From Fidelibacterota bacterium (GTDB lineage Bacteria > Fidelibacterota > Marinisomatia > SCGC-AAA003-L08 > JACNLC01): a stretch of 64,000 nt of DNA. The position numbers and the translations under genes were made by a program. Location of the stretch: contig JACNLC010000071.1 in assembly GCA_014381725.1 (NCBI GenBank), positions 24,027-88,026 on the forward strand. The letters run 5' to 3'. Shown piece by piece: positions 49,862 to 60,399 of this stretch (positions within the stretch are counted from its first letter, which is position 1; every line of letters starts with the position of its first letter). The notes under the pieces are model-generated. The model was not told the DNA's origin. It saw only the letters and a list, made by a program, of their open reading frames with translations, and ran no database searches.

Positions 49862-51306
49862 CTTCTGAACTTCGAGATATATTATCTGGAATTGATTTCA
49901 GAGGAAATCCTGACAGCCGTTCCATACAAAACATAACTTACGATTCTAGGAAGGTTAAGGATGGAACACTATTCGTTGCATTAAAAGGGCAACAAACTGA
50001 TGGACACGATTATATCCGAGACGCTGTTGATAAAGGTGCATCTGCAGTAATATCAAACGGACGATCTATTTTTGGTATAGATGTGCCTGTGATTCAAGTC
50101 GAAAATCCTCGCGCAATTATGTCAAAAGTTGCTGCAAACTTTTATGAACATCCATCAAATAGTATGACAGTTGTCGGAGTTACAGGCACAAACGGCAAAA
50201 CTTCTATTACTCATCTTTTAAAGTCAATTCTGAGTTTTGATAATATCCCTTGTGGTTCTCTCGGAACATTGGGGTTTTCTACTCCGTCTGGAATGATGAG
50301 TACTGGTTTTACCACACCTGAATCCGTAGAAGTTCAACAATTACTTAGAACACTGAAATTAGGTGGCATCCAACATGCTATTATGGAAATATCATCTCAC
50401 GCACTTTCGCTTCATCGAGTTGACGATGTAGATGTAGATATTGCAATTTTTACTAATTTAACTCAAGATCACTTAGATTTTCACCAGAATATTGAAAATT
50501 ATTTTCAAGCAAAACTAAAATTATTTACGCAATTGGGTAATGGAAAAACTGCAATATTAAATTTGGATAATCCTTACACATCGAGGATTATAAAAAATAC
50601 TACTGCCAAAATATTGACTTTCGGGTTTGATAAATCAGCAATGATTCATCCTATTTCATACAAACTAACAATGGATGGAATCCAAGCTACTTTAAAATAT
50701 AAAAGTGAATTAATCGAAATTAATTCCAAACTTATTGGAATCCACAATTTATCAAATATAATGGCTTCAGTAGCTTCAGCAATAGAACTTGATATTCCAA
50801 CTTCCTCAATTGTATCTGGAATCGAAGATTGTGAAATTATTCCAGGGAGAATGGAAAATGTAGATATTAATATTCCAGGAAAAGTTTTTGTTGATTACGC
50901 CCACACACCTGATGCATACGAAAAAATATTAACTATGATCAAAGACCTTTCTTCTGCTGAAACAAAAGTACTTACACTATTTGGATGTGGTGGGAGCAGA
51001 GATCATTCAAAACGACCTTTGATGGCTAAAATCGCAGAACAATTTTCAGAACATGTTTTTGTTACTTCTGATAATCCTCGCAATGAAGATATTGCAACGA
51101 TCTGTGATGAAATATCAAAAGGATTTGAAAACACTAATCATACTATTATTCACAATCGTTTTGAAGCAATCAATAAAGCTATGACTCAAATGGATAACAA
51201 TACAATTCTACTCATTTTGGGTAAAGGTCGTGAGGACTACGAACAAATTGGAGATGAGAAAGTCTTTCATAGCGACATTCAAACTGCGGAGAATTTTTCG
51301 CAATGA
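49858..51306 (+). CDS. murE: UDP-N-acetylmuramoyl-tripeptide synthetase MurE
   Basis: 482 aa; VVGVTGTNGKTSITHLLKSIL, GFTTPESVEVQQLLR, DYAHTPDAYEKIL, TSDNPRNEDI (contains the DNPR motif associated with meso-DAP specificity). Confidence 0.95.
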   Translation: MTSELRDILSGIDFRGNPDSRSIQNITYDSRKVKDGTLFVALKGQQTDGHDYIRDAVDKGASAVISNGRSIFGIDVPVIQVENPRAIMSKVAANFYEHPSNSMTVVGVTGTNGKTSITHLLKSILSFDNIPCGSLGTLGFSTPSGMMSTGFTTPESVEVQQLLRTLKLGGIQHAIMEISSHALSLHRVDDVDVDIAIFTNLTQDHLDFHQNIENYFQAKLKLFTQLGNGKTAILNLDNPYTSRIIKNTTAKILTFGFDKSAMIHPISYKLTMDGIQATLKYKSELIEINSKLIGIHNLSNIMASVASAIELDIPTSSIVSGIEDCEIIPGRMENVDINIPGKVFVDYAHTPDAYEKILTMIKDLSSAETKVLTLFGCGGSRDHSKRPLMAKIAEQFSEHVFVTSDNPRNEDIATICDEISKGFENTNHTIIHNRFEAINKAMTQMDNNTILLILGKGREDYEQIGDEKVFHSDIQTAENFSQ

Positions 51307-52643
51307 GAGTTGAAATTTCTGAAAAATTACTTTTTATGAAAATGTTAAAGAAATTGTATCCAATAACTGATTTAGCAAATATTAACGGTTTGACAATTGA
51401 TTCTAGGTTACTTAAATCTGGTGATATCTATTTCCCAATAAAAGGTGAAAATGTTGATGGGCATAAGTTTATAAATGATGCCGTGTCAAAAGGAGCTTCT
51501 CTAATATTTTCTGAAAATGAAGTTGATATTTCTATCTCGAATATAAAAATTGATTCGTCTGTTTTAGAATTAAAAAAGTTAGCAAGCGAATGGCGTAATT
51601 ATTTCAATCAAACTTTCATCGGAATTACTGGCTCAAATGGTAAAACTACAGTAAAAGAACTACTATACAGTGTTATTTCATCTTCTGATTCATGTATGAA
51701 GACTGAGGGAAATCACAACAATACAATTGGATTGCCAATGTCGTTGTTTACTTTGGATAAAAGCACCAATTATGCGATTATTGAGATGGGTGCAGGGTCT
51801 ATTGGGGAAATCGATTACTTGTGTGATATTGTAAAACCTGAAATTGGTTTAATTACAAATATCTACGATGCACATGTTGAGTACTTCAAAAATATAAATC
51901 AAATTGCTAGTGAAAAATCTTCATTATTTTCTGCATTACCAGAAAATGGAATTGCATTTATAAATATGGATGATCCATTTATTTCTCAAATGACAACTAA
52001 TGCAAAGCGAATTTCCTACGGATTTCAAGATAATGTTGATTTTTCTGGTTCCATAAAAAACTTGGATAATAGTGTTGTCTTGCAAATCAGCGGAGTTGAC
52101 ATCATTTTACCTTATGGTGGACAAGCTATGGCTCAAAATGCACTTTCAGTTTTTGCTGTAGCAAGTACTCTTGGAATTTCTGAACAAAACATTGTTACTA
52201 ATATTGAAAATTTTAAAGCCCCAAGAGGTCGTGGTGAGATTTTACAAAAAACCAATTTTACAATTATTGATGATACATATAATGCAAATCCTGAATCTAC
52301 GAAAATTGGATTGCAGGCCTTCTTAAAAAGTTATCCAAATAAACGACATATCGCAATTTTGGGAGATATGTTAGAACTTGGAGAGTTTGAAAAGAAATTC
52401 CATTCAGAAATGGGACAATATATCTCAAAATTGAGTCTTGATGCAGTATTTGGATATGGATCATTAACAGCATACACTATTGAAGGTATTAATCAAAAGA
52501 ATATTGATAAATATCACTTTTCCAATAAAACAGAACTAATTGACAAATTAAACAATTTTTTATTACCTGGGGATGTTATTTACATCAAAGGCTCCCGTGG
52601 TATGAAAATGGAGAGTATCATAGAGGAAGGATTTAGTAAATAA
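51303..52643 (+). CDS. murF: UDP-N-acetylmuramoyl-tripeptide--D-alanyl-D-alanine ligase
   Basis: 446 aa; GITGSNGKTTVKELLYSV, EGNHNNTIGLPMSLF, IIDDTYNANPEST. Confidence 0.95.
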   Translation: MRVEISEKLLFMKMLKKLYPITDLANINGLTIDSRLLKSGDIYFPIKGENVDGHKFINDAVSKGASLIFSENEVDISISNIKIDSSVLELKKLASEWRNYFNQTFIGITGSNGKTTVKELLYSVISSSDSCMKTEGNHNNTIGLPMSLFTLDKSTNYAIIEMGAGSIGEIDYLCDIVKPEIGLITNIYDAHVEYFKNINQIASEKSSLFSALPENGIAFINMDDPFISQMTTNAKRISYGFQDNVDFSGSIKNLDNSVVLQISGVDIILPYGGQAMAQNALSVFAVASTLGISEQNIVTNIENFKAPRGRGEILQKTNFTIIDDTYNANPESTKIGLQAFLKSYPNKRHIAILGDMLELGEFEKKFHSEMGQYISKLSLDAVFGYGSLTAYTIEGINQKNIDKYHFSNKTELIDKLNNFLLPGDVIYIKGSRGMKMESIIEEGFSK

Positions 52644-53749
52644 TGTTGTATCATCTATTATACCCTCTTCACGAATATTTTTTTGCATTTAATGTTTTTA
52701 AATATATTTCATTTCGAGCAGTGGGAGCATCAATTACTGCACTGTTCATAGTTTTCCTCATTGGGCCCAAAATCATCTGCACACTCCAACAACATCAAAT
52801 CGGCGAAGTAATTCGCTCCACTGGGCCTATATCCCACCAGAAAAAACAGGGCACACCGACTATGGGGGGAATAATTGTTCTAATAGCAATTATTTTCCCC
52901 ACAGTTCTCTGGGCAAAGCTGGATGATACTTATACTATCTTAATCCTGCTTGCAACTATTTGGATGGGTGGAATCGGATTCCTTGATGATTACCTCAAGG
53001 TAGTTAAAAAATATCCTAAAGGTTTGATTGCAAAATATAAAATGTTGGGACAGATTTCTCTTAGTTTACTTATCGGGTTTATACTGTATTTCTTCCCTGA
53101 AAGTGAAAGTTTGAAAACAACTATTTCCATTCCTTTTGTCGCAAATGGTACTCTGAATTTGTACGCGTGGATGTATATACCTCTAGTTGTTTTTGTGATA
53201 ACAGGAACTTCCAATGCAGTAAATCTCACTGACGGTTTGGATGGTTTAGCAACTGGACTTGTGGCAATTGCAATCTTAACATTTGGTGGAATTGCTTATG
53301 CAACAGGTAGATTTGATTTTGCAGATTATCTAAACATAATTTATCTACCGGGAACTGGAGAGCTTACAGTATTTGCATTAGCAATGGCAGGTGCTTGTAT
53401 CGGATTTTTGTGGTTTAATGCTTATCCAGCGAAGGTATTTCTTGGAGATACAGGATCACTTGCTATGGGAGCTGCTCTTGGAACTCTTGCAGTTCTACTA
53501 AAAAAAGAAATTCTGTTATTTTTGATAGGCGGAATTTTTGTAGCTGAATCAATATCAGTGATGATACAAGTTGTCTATTATCGATACACTAAAAAGAAGT
53601 ATGGCGAAGGTAAAAGATTCTTCAAAATGGCACCAATTCATCATCATTTTGAACTAAAAGGATGGCACGAAAGTCAAGTAGTTATCCGTTTTTGGATTAT
53701 TGGAATTTTATTAACATTACTATCTCTCACAACATTTAAAGTACAATGA
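52643..53749 (+). CDS. mraY: Phospho-N-acetylmuramoyl-pentapeptide-transferase
   Basis: 368 aa; KKQGTPTMGGIIVLIAI, GFLDDYLKV, SNAVNLTDGLDGLATG, GDTGSLAMGAALGTLAVL, MAPIHHHFELKGW. Confidence 0.97.
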   Translation: MLYHLLYPLHEYFFAFNVFKYISFRAVGASITALFIVFLIGPKIICTLQQHQIGEVIRSTGPISHQKKQGTPTMGGIIVLIAIIFPTVLWAKLDDTYTILILLATIWMGGIGFLDDYLKVVKKYPKGLIAKYKMLGQISLSLLIGFILYFFPESESLKTTISIPFVANGTLNLYAWMYIPLVVFVITGTSNAVNLTDGLDGLATGLVAIAILTFGGIAYATGRFDFADYLNIIYLPGTGELTVFALAMAGACIGFLWFNAYPAKVFLGDTGSLAMGAALGTLAVLLKKEILLFLIGGIFVAESISVMIQVVYYRYTKKKYGEGKRFFKMAPIHHHFELKGWHESQVVIRFWIIGILLTLLSLTTFKVQ

Positions 53750-55119
53750 TAAAACTAAATTCCATATCAACAATCAATTGGAAAGATGTTCCTATAACAA
53801 TTTTGGGTGCAGGGAAAAGCGGAGTAGCTTCAGCACATTTAGCAAAATTTATTGGAGCAAAACCGTTTGTTAGTGATACTAATGATTCTAAATCGTTAAG
53901 AGAAAAACTATCAGAATTTGATTTTGAACTTGGTGGTCATTCAGGAAAAACATTCAACGCTGAATTGATGATACTCAGTCCAGGAATACCATATTCTTCA
54001 ACTTTTGTACAGAAATTCGTTGAAAAGGATATTCCAATTGTTAGCGAAATAGAATTTGCTTCGTGGTTTACATCTTCTCCTATTCTTGCTATCACAGGGT
54101 CAAACGGGAAAACTACTACTACGAATTTGCTTCATCTAATGATATCTAGAAAATACAACAATTCAATGCTTGGTGGTAATATTGGGATACCATTTTCAGC
54201 TAATGTACACTACGAATTATTTCATTCACTTGATAATGTTGTACATGTGTTAGAATTGAGTAGTTTTCAGCTTGAACATATTTACAATTTTGCTCCAAAT
54301 ATTGCAGGTATTTTGAACATTTCTCCAGACCATTTGGATAGGTATTCAGATTTAAATGATTATGCAAATACAAAATTGAATATAACTAAAAACATTCGAG
54401 AGTCTGATTTCGTGGTTTACAACGCAGATGATGCTTTCCTCCTTGGTAAATTGAAATCTGTCAAATGCGGAAAACCATTTTCAACTCATAAGCTCAGTCA
54501 GACTCTCTTTAATTTTTCTGAAAATACTATATTTACATCAAGCGATAATGTTTTAGTCGAAATGAAAGAAACAAAGTTAGAAGGACCACATAATATTCAA
54601 AACATTGTTGCTGCTAGTACAATGGCAAAATTATTCGGAATTAATGACTTTGATATCGCATCTGCTGTTCGAGAGTTTTCGCCTATTCCCCATCGTTTAG
54701 AATTTGTTGCAGAAATTGATTGTGTGAAATTTTATAATGATTCAAAAGCTACAAACATTGCATCTACAATTGCAGGGATTACAAGTTTTGATAAAAATCT
54801 AATTGTAATTCTTGGTGGTAAGGATAAAGGTTCAACAGATTTCACTGAATTAGCACCGTATATGAAGGGTCGAGTCAAATCTATAATTACTTACGGTGAG
54901 GCAGGAGAACAAATTTCTCAACAATTGAAAGCAGAATTTCCCACAACTTATCATTGGGATTTCTCAGAAGCTTTTTCTAGAGCAAATGACATTGCACAAA
55001 AAGGTGATACTGTATTGCTTAGTCCAGCTTGTGCAAGTTTTGATCAATTTGATAATTATGAACATCGTGGAGATGTCTTTAAAAAATTATCACATCTTTT
55101 AAAGGAGAAATGCGTATGA
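53746..55119 (+). CDS. murD: UDP-N-acetylmuramoylalanine--D-glutamate ligase
   Basis: 457 aa; ILGAGKSGVASAHLAK, AITGSNGKTTTTNLLHLM, NDSKATNIAST, LILSP-type ending (LLSPACASFDQFDNYEHRGDVFKKL). Confidence 0.96.
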   Translation: MIKLNSISTINWKDVPITILGAGKSGVASAHLAKFIGAKPFVSDTNDSKSLREKLSEFDFELGGHSGKTFNAELMILSPGIPYSSTFVQKFVEKDIPIVSEIEFASWFTSSPILAITGSNGKTTTTNLLHLMISRKYNNSMLGGNIGIPFSANVHYELFHSLDNVVHVLELSSFQLEHIYNFAPNIAGILNISPDHLDRYSDLNDYANTKLNITKNIRESDFVVYNADDAFLLGKLKSVKCGKPFSTHKLSQTLFNFSENTIFTSSDNVLVEMKETKLEGPHNIQNIVAASTMAKLFGINDFDIASAVREFSPIPHRLEFVAEIDCVKFYNDSKATNIASTIAGITSFDKNLIVILGGKDKGSTDFTELAPYMKGRVKSIITYGEAGEQISQQLKAEFPTTYHWDFSEAFSRANDIAQKGDTVLLSPACASFDQFDNYEHRGDVFKKLSHLLKEKCV

Positions 55120-56231
55120 GAAAAAACTCTACTTATTCGTATGATTCCCCTTTGTTGATGTTAGTGATTGGGCTTGTGGCATTTGGAACTGTAGAGTTAT
55201 ATAGTGCAAGTTCACCACAAACCATCTATGGATCGAATACTCATTTCTTGTTGCGACATCTATTTTGGGTAGTACTTGGGTCTGGATCATTCATCTTTTT
55301 CAGCACATTTAATTACAAAAAGCTTAATAATTGGGCTTTTGTTTTAATTATTTGTTCTATTATCATTGTGATTTTAGGATATGTATTCAGTCCAGAAGGT
55401 GAACAATCTCGATGGTTGATTTATACATCAAGTGGTAATAAAATTACAACTTCGGATTTTGCTCGATTTGCACTCATAATTTTTACAGCATCTTTTTTAG
55501 ACAAAACAAAAAATCTCGGAGAATTCAAAACCATACTTCCATATCTCACTATTACAGGATTTATGGTTGTTCTAGTTGCATTCCAAAGAGATTTTAGTAC
55601 AGCTGGAATTATGGCAGTATGGATATTTACAATTCTATTTATTGCAGGTGTAAAACTCAGTCAATTACTTACTTTAGCTGGAAGTATAACTCCATTTGCT
55701 ATTTTATATTTGGTTGGTTACCAAAAGGAACGAATTAGTGCATGGATTAACAGTGATAAATTTAGCACTACGGCTAATTGGCAATCAGGTAATTCACAAA
55801 TGGCTCTTGGTTCTGCTGGATGGTTTGGTAAGGGAATTGGGGATAGTGAAATAAAACAAGGGCTTTTACCTCAAGCACATACCGACTTTATTTTTTCAGT
55901 TATTGGGGAAGAAGTTGGTTTTATTGTTTTGATTTTGATTTTGATTGCATTCTTTTGGTTATTTTATAGAGGAATCAAAATTGCCAAACATACTCCTGAC
56001 GCTTTTGGGATGTACTTGTCAATTGGGATCGTACTTTATATTATGCTCTACTTTCTGATAAATGTTGGATATGTTACAGGACTACTTCCTACTACCGGTT
56101 TACCAATGCCGTTTTTTAGTTATGGTGGTACAAATACCGTTATCACAATGTCAATTTTAGGGATTTTACTCAATATCTCAAGATATTCAAATTCCAAACT
56201 AAGTAAACATCACGGGAGAGTTTATGCCTGA
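55110..56231 (+). CDS. ftsW: FtsW/RodA/SpoVE family lipid II polymerase
   Basis: 373 aa; multi-TM; IGEEVGFIVLILILIAFFWLFYRG, GLLPTTGLPMPFFSYGGTN; located between murD and murG. Confidence 0.94.
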   Translation: MRMRKNSTYSYDSPLLMLVIGLVAFGTVELYSASSPQTIYGSNTHFLLRHLFWVVLGSGSFIFFSTFNYKKLNNWAFVLIICSIIIVILGYVFSPEGEQSRWLIYTSSGNKITTSDFARFALIIFTASFLDKTKNLGEFKTILPYLTITGFMVVLVAFQRDFSTAGIMAVWIFTILFIAGVKLSQLLTLAGSITPFAILYLVGYQKERISAWINSDKFSTTANWQSGNSQMALGSAGWFGKGIGDSEIKQGLLPQAHTDFIFSVIGEEVGFIVLILILIAFFWLFYRGIKIAKHTPDAFGMYLSIGIVLYIMLYFLINVGYVTGLLPTTGLPMPFFSYGGTNTVITMSILGILLNISRYSNSKLSKHHGRVYA

Positions 56232-57315
56232 GAATTTACGCGTTTTGATTGCAGGTGGTGGAACTGGAGGACATCTCTTCCCAGCAATAGCTATTGGTGA
56301 AGAATTACGAAAAACTGGAGCTGAAGTTCGATTTATTGGGTCCAAATTTGGAATCGAAGCAGAGATATTACCAAAAACCGAAAAATATCTATATCTACTC
56401 AATATCAGAGGAATCCAAAGATCGTTTAATTTATCATCCATTGGAAAGAATTTACTTTTTCCATATAGATTTTTGAAATCTTACTTAGATTCAAAAAGAA
56501 TTATAAAATCTTTTGACCCTCATGTAGTTGTTGGAACTGGAGGATATTCTTCTGGCTTACCTATGATTGTAGCTACTAAACGAGGATGTAAAACGCTACT
56601 CCAAGAACAAAATTCTTATCCAGGATTAACTGTTAGAAAATTAGCAAAAAAAGTAGATAAAATTTGCATTGCATTTAATGAAGCATCAAAATACTTCCCT
56701 GATAATTGGATATTTTCAGGAAATCCTGTTCGTAATAATATTGAAATTATCGACAAACAATCAGCTAGACAGAAAATGAATCTTAAAAACAAACCAACTA
56801 TTTTTATTCTTGGAGGAAGTCAAGGTTCTCGTCCTTTGAACCACAGATTTATGACAACTTACAAAAAATTCTTAAACTCAAATGTACAAATAATCTGGCA
56901 ATGTGGAACAAGGGATTACGAAATGGTTTCATCTTCTATAGTCAGTGAAGATGTGCATTTGTTTGATTTTATTTCTAATATGGGCGATGCTTACTCTGCA
57001 TCTGATATTGTAGTATCTCGGGCTGGGGCAATTACTTTAGCTGAATTGACTTACTGTAAAAAAGCATCAGTTTTGGTGCCATTCCCTCACGCTGCAGGAG
57101 ACCACCAAACTAAAAATGCTATAGCACTTGAAAAACATAATGCAGCAAGAGTTGTGAAACAGTCAGAATTTACAACAGAAAGATTAGAAAATACACTTTT
57201 GGATTTATTGAATGCACCAGATATAATTTCTGAACTCGAGAAAAATGCAGGTCAATTAGCAAATCCAAATGCAACTCAGAATATAGTAAAAGAAATTTTG
57301 GAATTGGTAAATTAA
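56224..57315 (+). CDS. murG: UDP-N-acetylglucosamine--LPS N-acetylglucosamine transferase MurG
   Basis: 363 aa; IAGGGTGGHLFPAIAIGEEL, HVVVGTGGYSSGLPM, LQEQNSYPGLTVRKLAK, LGGSQGSRPLNH, VSRAGAITLAEL. Confidence 0.97.
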   Translation: MPENLRVLIAGGGTGGHLFPAIAIGEELRKTGAEVRFIGSKFGIEAEILPKTEKYLYLLNIRGIQRSFNLSSIGKNLLFPYRFLKSYLDSKRIIKSFDPHVVVGTGGYSSGLPMIVATKRGCKTLLQEQNSYPGLTVRKLAKKVDKICIAFNEASKYFPDNWIFSGNPVRNNIEIIDKQSARQKMNLKNKPTIFILGGSQGSRPLNHRFMTTYKKFLNSNVQIIWQCGTRDYEMVSSSIVSEDVHLFDFISNMGDAYSASDIVVSRAGAITLAELTYCKKASVLVPFPHAAGDHQTKNAIALEKHNAARVVKQSEFTTERLENTLLDLLNAPDIISELEKNAGQLANPNATQNIVKEILELVN

Positions 57316-57318
57316 TCT

Positions 57319-58695
57319 ATGTTCGGAAAAACAAAAATAATTCACTTTGTTGGAATTGGCGGTATCGGGATGAGCGGTATGGCAGAATTACTGTTCAATC
57401 TAGGATTCTCAGTTTCGGGTTCTGATAAAATGAAATCAGAGAGAACTGAGCATTTAGAATCACTTGGAATTAGTTTTTTTGAAGGGCATTCTGCTGATAA
57501 TGTAAAAAACTGTGATGTACTTGTTTATTCATCTGCAGTAAAACTGGATAATCCTGAAATCATTGAAGCGCATCACCTAAATATTCCTGTAATCAGACGA
57601 GCTGAAATGTTAGGTGAATTACTAAAAGTAAAAGATATTAGTATAGCTGTTGGCGGTACTCATGGCAAAACAACAACTTCTTCAATGCTTGGATCTATTT
57701 TGTCAGAAGCAAATGTTAATCCTACATTAGTAATAGGTGGAATTGTAAACGATGTAGGTTCAAATGCTCTGTCCGGTTCAGGTGATGTAATTGTAGTTGA
57801 AGCAGATGAATTTGATAGAACATTTTTGTCTTTACAACCAACTATGTCTATTATAACTAGTATCGAGTTAGAGCATTTAGATTGTTATGATAATCTTGAG
57901 GATATCAAAAATACTTTTTCTCAATTCGCAAATGCTGTTCCTTTCTACGGAATAGTATCAGTTTGTATTGATGACAGAAATGTTCAACAGATTTTACCAA
58001 ATATTAAACGACCAATAATTACATACGGTTTGACAAACCAAGCAGACATTCAGGCAAAAAATATTAGTTATGAAAATCATCATTCAGTATTTACTGTTTA
58101 CAAAAATCTTGTTAAGTTGGGCGATGTGAAATTAAACGCTCCTGGCGAACACAATATTCAAAATGCTCTTGCTTCGATTTCGATTTCTTTAGAGCTTGAT
58201 ATTCCTTTCGTCGATATTCAAAGTGGATTGGCAAAATATTCCGGTGTTCGCAGACGGTTTGAAATCAGAAACGAAACTAAATCTGGAATTATGTTTGTCG
58301 ATGATTATGCTCATCATCCATCTGAAGTTCAGGCAACTCTAAATGCTGCTCGTTCAGGATGGGACAAACGAATTGTTGCTGTATTTCAACCGCATTTGTA
58401 TTCAAGAACACGAGATTTTTACCAAGATTTTGCATTGGCATTTATGCATTCAGATGTTTTAGTTGTTACTGATGTTTATCCTGCTCGTGAAGAACCAATT
58501 GATGGAGTTTCTGGTAAACTTATTTCTGATAACGCTAGAACAATTGGTCATAAGAATGTAGTCTATGTGCAGAAAAAAGAGGATTTACCAACTAAAATTT
58601 CAAAAATACTTAAACCGAATGACATAGTGATTACGATGGGTGCTGGTGATATTTGGAAATTTAACGATTTGATTTTCGAGGAGCTTACAAAATGA
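57319..58695 (+). CDS. murC: UDP-N-acetylmuramate--L-alanine ligase
   Basis: 458 aa; IHFVGIGGIGMSGMAELL, VGGTHGKTTTSSMLG, DDYAHHPSEVQATLNAAR. Confidence 0.97.
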   Translation: MFGKTKIIHFVGIGGIGMSGMAELLFNLGFSVSGSDKMKSERTEHLESLGISFFEGHSADNVKNCDVLVYSSAVKLDNPEIIEAHHLNIPVIRRAEMLGELLKVKDISIAVGGTHGKTTTSSMLGSILSEANVNPTLVIGGIVNDVGSNALSGSGDVIVVEADEFDRTFLSLQPTMSIITSIELEHLDCYDNLEDIKNTFSQFANAVPFYGIVSVCIDDRNVQQILPNIKRPIITYGLTNQADIQAKNISYENHHSVFTVYKNLVKLGDVKLNAPGEHNIQNALASISISLELDIPFVDIQSGLAKYSGVRRRFEIRNETKSGIMFVDDYAHHPSEVQATLNAARSGWDKRIVAVFQPHLYSRTRDFYQDFALAFMHSDVLVVTDVYPAREEPIDGVSGKLISDNARTIGHKNVVYVQKKEDLPTKISKILKPNDIVITMGAGDIWKFNDLIFEELTK

Positions 58696-59630
58696 ACTCA
58701 AAAATCATACATCAAATTAACAAAGTTGTAATGGGTGAAATTCTTTTTGATGAACCAATGAAAAATCATACTACTTTTGGTATCGGTGGACCAGCATCTT
58801 GTTTTGTACATCCTCAAGATACAAATGATTTGATTAATTTATTAAAGTTGGCTTACGAACAAAACCTTCCTGTATTTTTTATTGGTTCTGGCTCAAACAT
58901 TTTGGTTAGTGATGATGGCTTTGATGGAATTGTGATTTCACTTAAAAAGAATTTCAGTAATTTGGAAATTACAAAAACTGGTGAAATTTCTGCAGAATCT
59001 GGGGTGCTTCTTGGACATCTAGTAAATCAAGCAATAAACGCAGGTCTTAAAGGTATGGAGAATCTAGCAGGTATTCCGGGGACTGTTGGTGGTGCAATAA
59101 AAATGAATGCTAGTGCTTATGGATATGAAATATCTCGGGAATTTATTTCTGCAGAAGTAATATCTATGAGTGGTGAAAGAAAATCATATTCTAGTAAAGA
59201 TATTTCATTTTCATACCGCCATTCAACTTTTAATGAAAATGAAATTATAATCTCAACAAAATTCAAATGTAAATTTGGTTCTCAAACTAGAATTAAGTAT
59301 CAAAAACAAAAAGTATCTGAAAAACGCAGGGCAAGTCAACCCTTAGGTGTACGATCTGCTGGTAGTATTTTCAAAAATCCACCGCATTCACCTGCAGGAT
59401 ACCTTATTGATAAAGCAAATTTTAAAGGAATAAAACATGGTGGTGCAGAAATTTCAACAAAGCACGCGAATTTCATAATTAACAATAACAACGCCAGCTC
59501 AGAAGATGTAATTCATCTTATATCCAAAATTCAAAATGTTGTAAGTGATAATGATAATATCAAATTAGAACTTGAAATAAAATTGTTAGGTTTCTCAAAC
59601 GACATAATGGAAAAACTAAAATATGTCTAA
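58692..59630 (+). CDS. murB: UDP-N-acetylenolpyruvoylglucosamine reductase
   Basis: 312 aa; NHTTFGIGGPASCFVHPQ, FFIGSGSNILVSDDGFDGIVI, GIPGTVGGAIKMNASAYGYE, SAGSIFKNPP. Confidence 0.96.
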   Translation: MNSKIIHQINKVVMGEILFDEPMKNHTTFGIGGPASCFVHPQDTNDLINLLKLAYEQNLPVFFIGSGSNILVSDDGFDGIVISLKKNFSNLEITKTGEISAESGVLLGHLVNQAINAGLKGMENLAGIPGTVGGAIKMNASAYGYEISREFISAEVISMSGERKSYSSKDISFSYRHSTFNENEIIISTKFKCKFGSQTRIKYQKQKVSEKRRASQPLGVRSAGSIFKNPPHSPAGYLIDKANFKGIKHGGAEISTKHANFIINNNNASSEDVIHLISKIQNVVSDNDNIKLELEIKLLGFSNDIMEKLKYV

Positions 59631-60399
59631 GAAAAAATATACTTACAATAAAGTAACCGATTGGATTTTCCGAATGATTATCGGAATATCAGTTGTTGTT
59701 CTTATTTATGGAGCTATTTCATATTCAAATTACATTGATATTTATAAAAATAAGAGCATTATTGTTTCTGGTAATAAATTTGTTAAAACTGAAAAGATTC
59801 TTTCTCAAATCAATATCCCAAAAAATGAGAGTCTGTTTTCATTAAATTTGACTGACTTACAGAATAGAATCTGTGAATTGGATTTCGTTTACATAGCAAA
59901 CATCTCAAGAACTTTCCCATCAACAATTGATGTGGAAATTATTGAGAGGAATCCAATAGCATATTTAGAGTTTGAAGATGAATATGTTGTCCTAGATATA
60001 ACTGGAGAAATATTGCCGTTTAATGATGAGGTCAAAGAATACTATAAGTTACCAATTATTGCAGGCGATATCGAGGATATTAACTTAGCAGAAGGCATTC
60101 GTCAAAACACAAAACTTTATAGGATTTATAATTTATTGAATTCCATCAATACCGAGTATAACTCATTTTATTCTTCTCTCAGAAAAATAGAAATAACGAA
60201 GAATCTAACCATTTTAACTAATGGTTACTATAAGACAAAAATTTATATGGATTTTACTCAGACACACAATCAAATTGCAATACTCAAGGAATTTGAAAGT
60301 ACGGTTCAAAAATATAGAGATTTATCTGATTATCAGTACATTGATCTGAGAGTACATGGGCAAGTTATTGTTAAAGAAAGAAAAGTAAGGCAATCTTAA
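59623..60399 (+). CDS. ftsQ: Cell division protein FtsQ (POTRA)
   Basis: 258 aa; single TM then POTRA-like IIVSGNKFVKTEKILSQINIPKNESLFSLNL, RTFPSTIDVEIIERNPIAYLE; located between murB and ftsA. Confidence 0.88.
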   Translation: MSKKKYTYNKVTDWIFRMIIGISVVVLIYGAISYSNYIDIYKNKSIIVSGNKFVKTEKILSQINIPKNESLFSLNLTDLQNRICELDFVYIANISRTFPSTIDVEIIERNPIAYLEFEDEYVVLDITGEILPFNDEVKEYYKLPIIAGDIEDINLAEGIRQNTKLYRIYNLLNSINTEYNSFYSSLRKIEITKNLTILTNGYYKTKIYMDFTQTHNQIAILKEFESTVQKYRDLSDYQYIDLRVHGQVIVKERKVRQS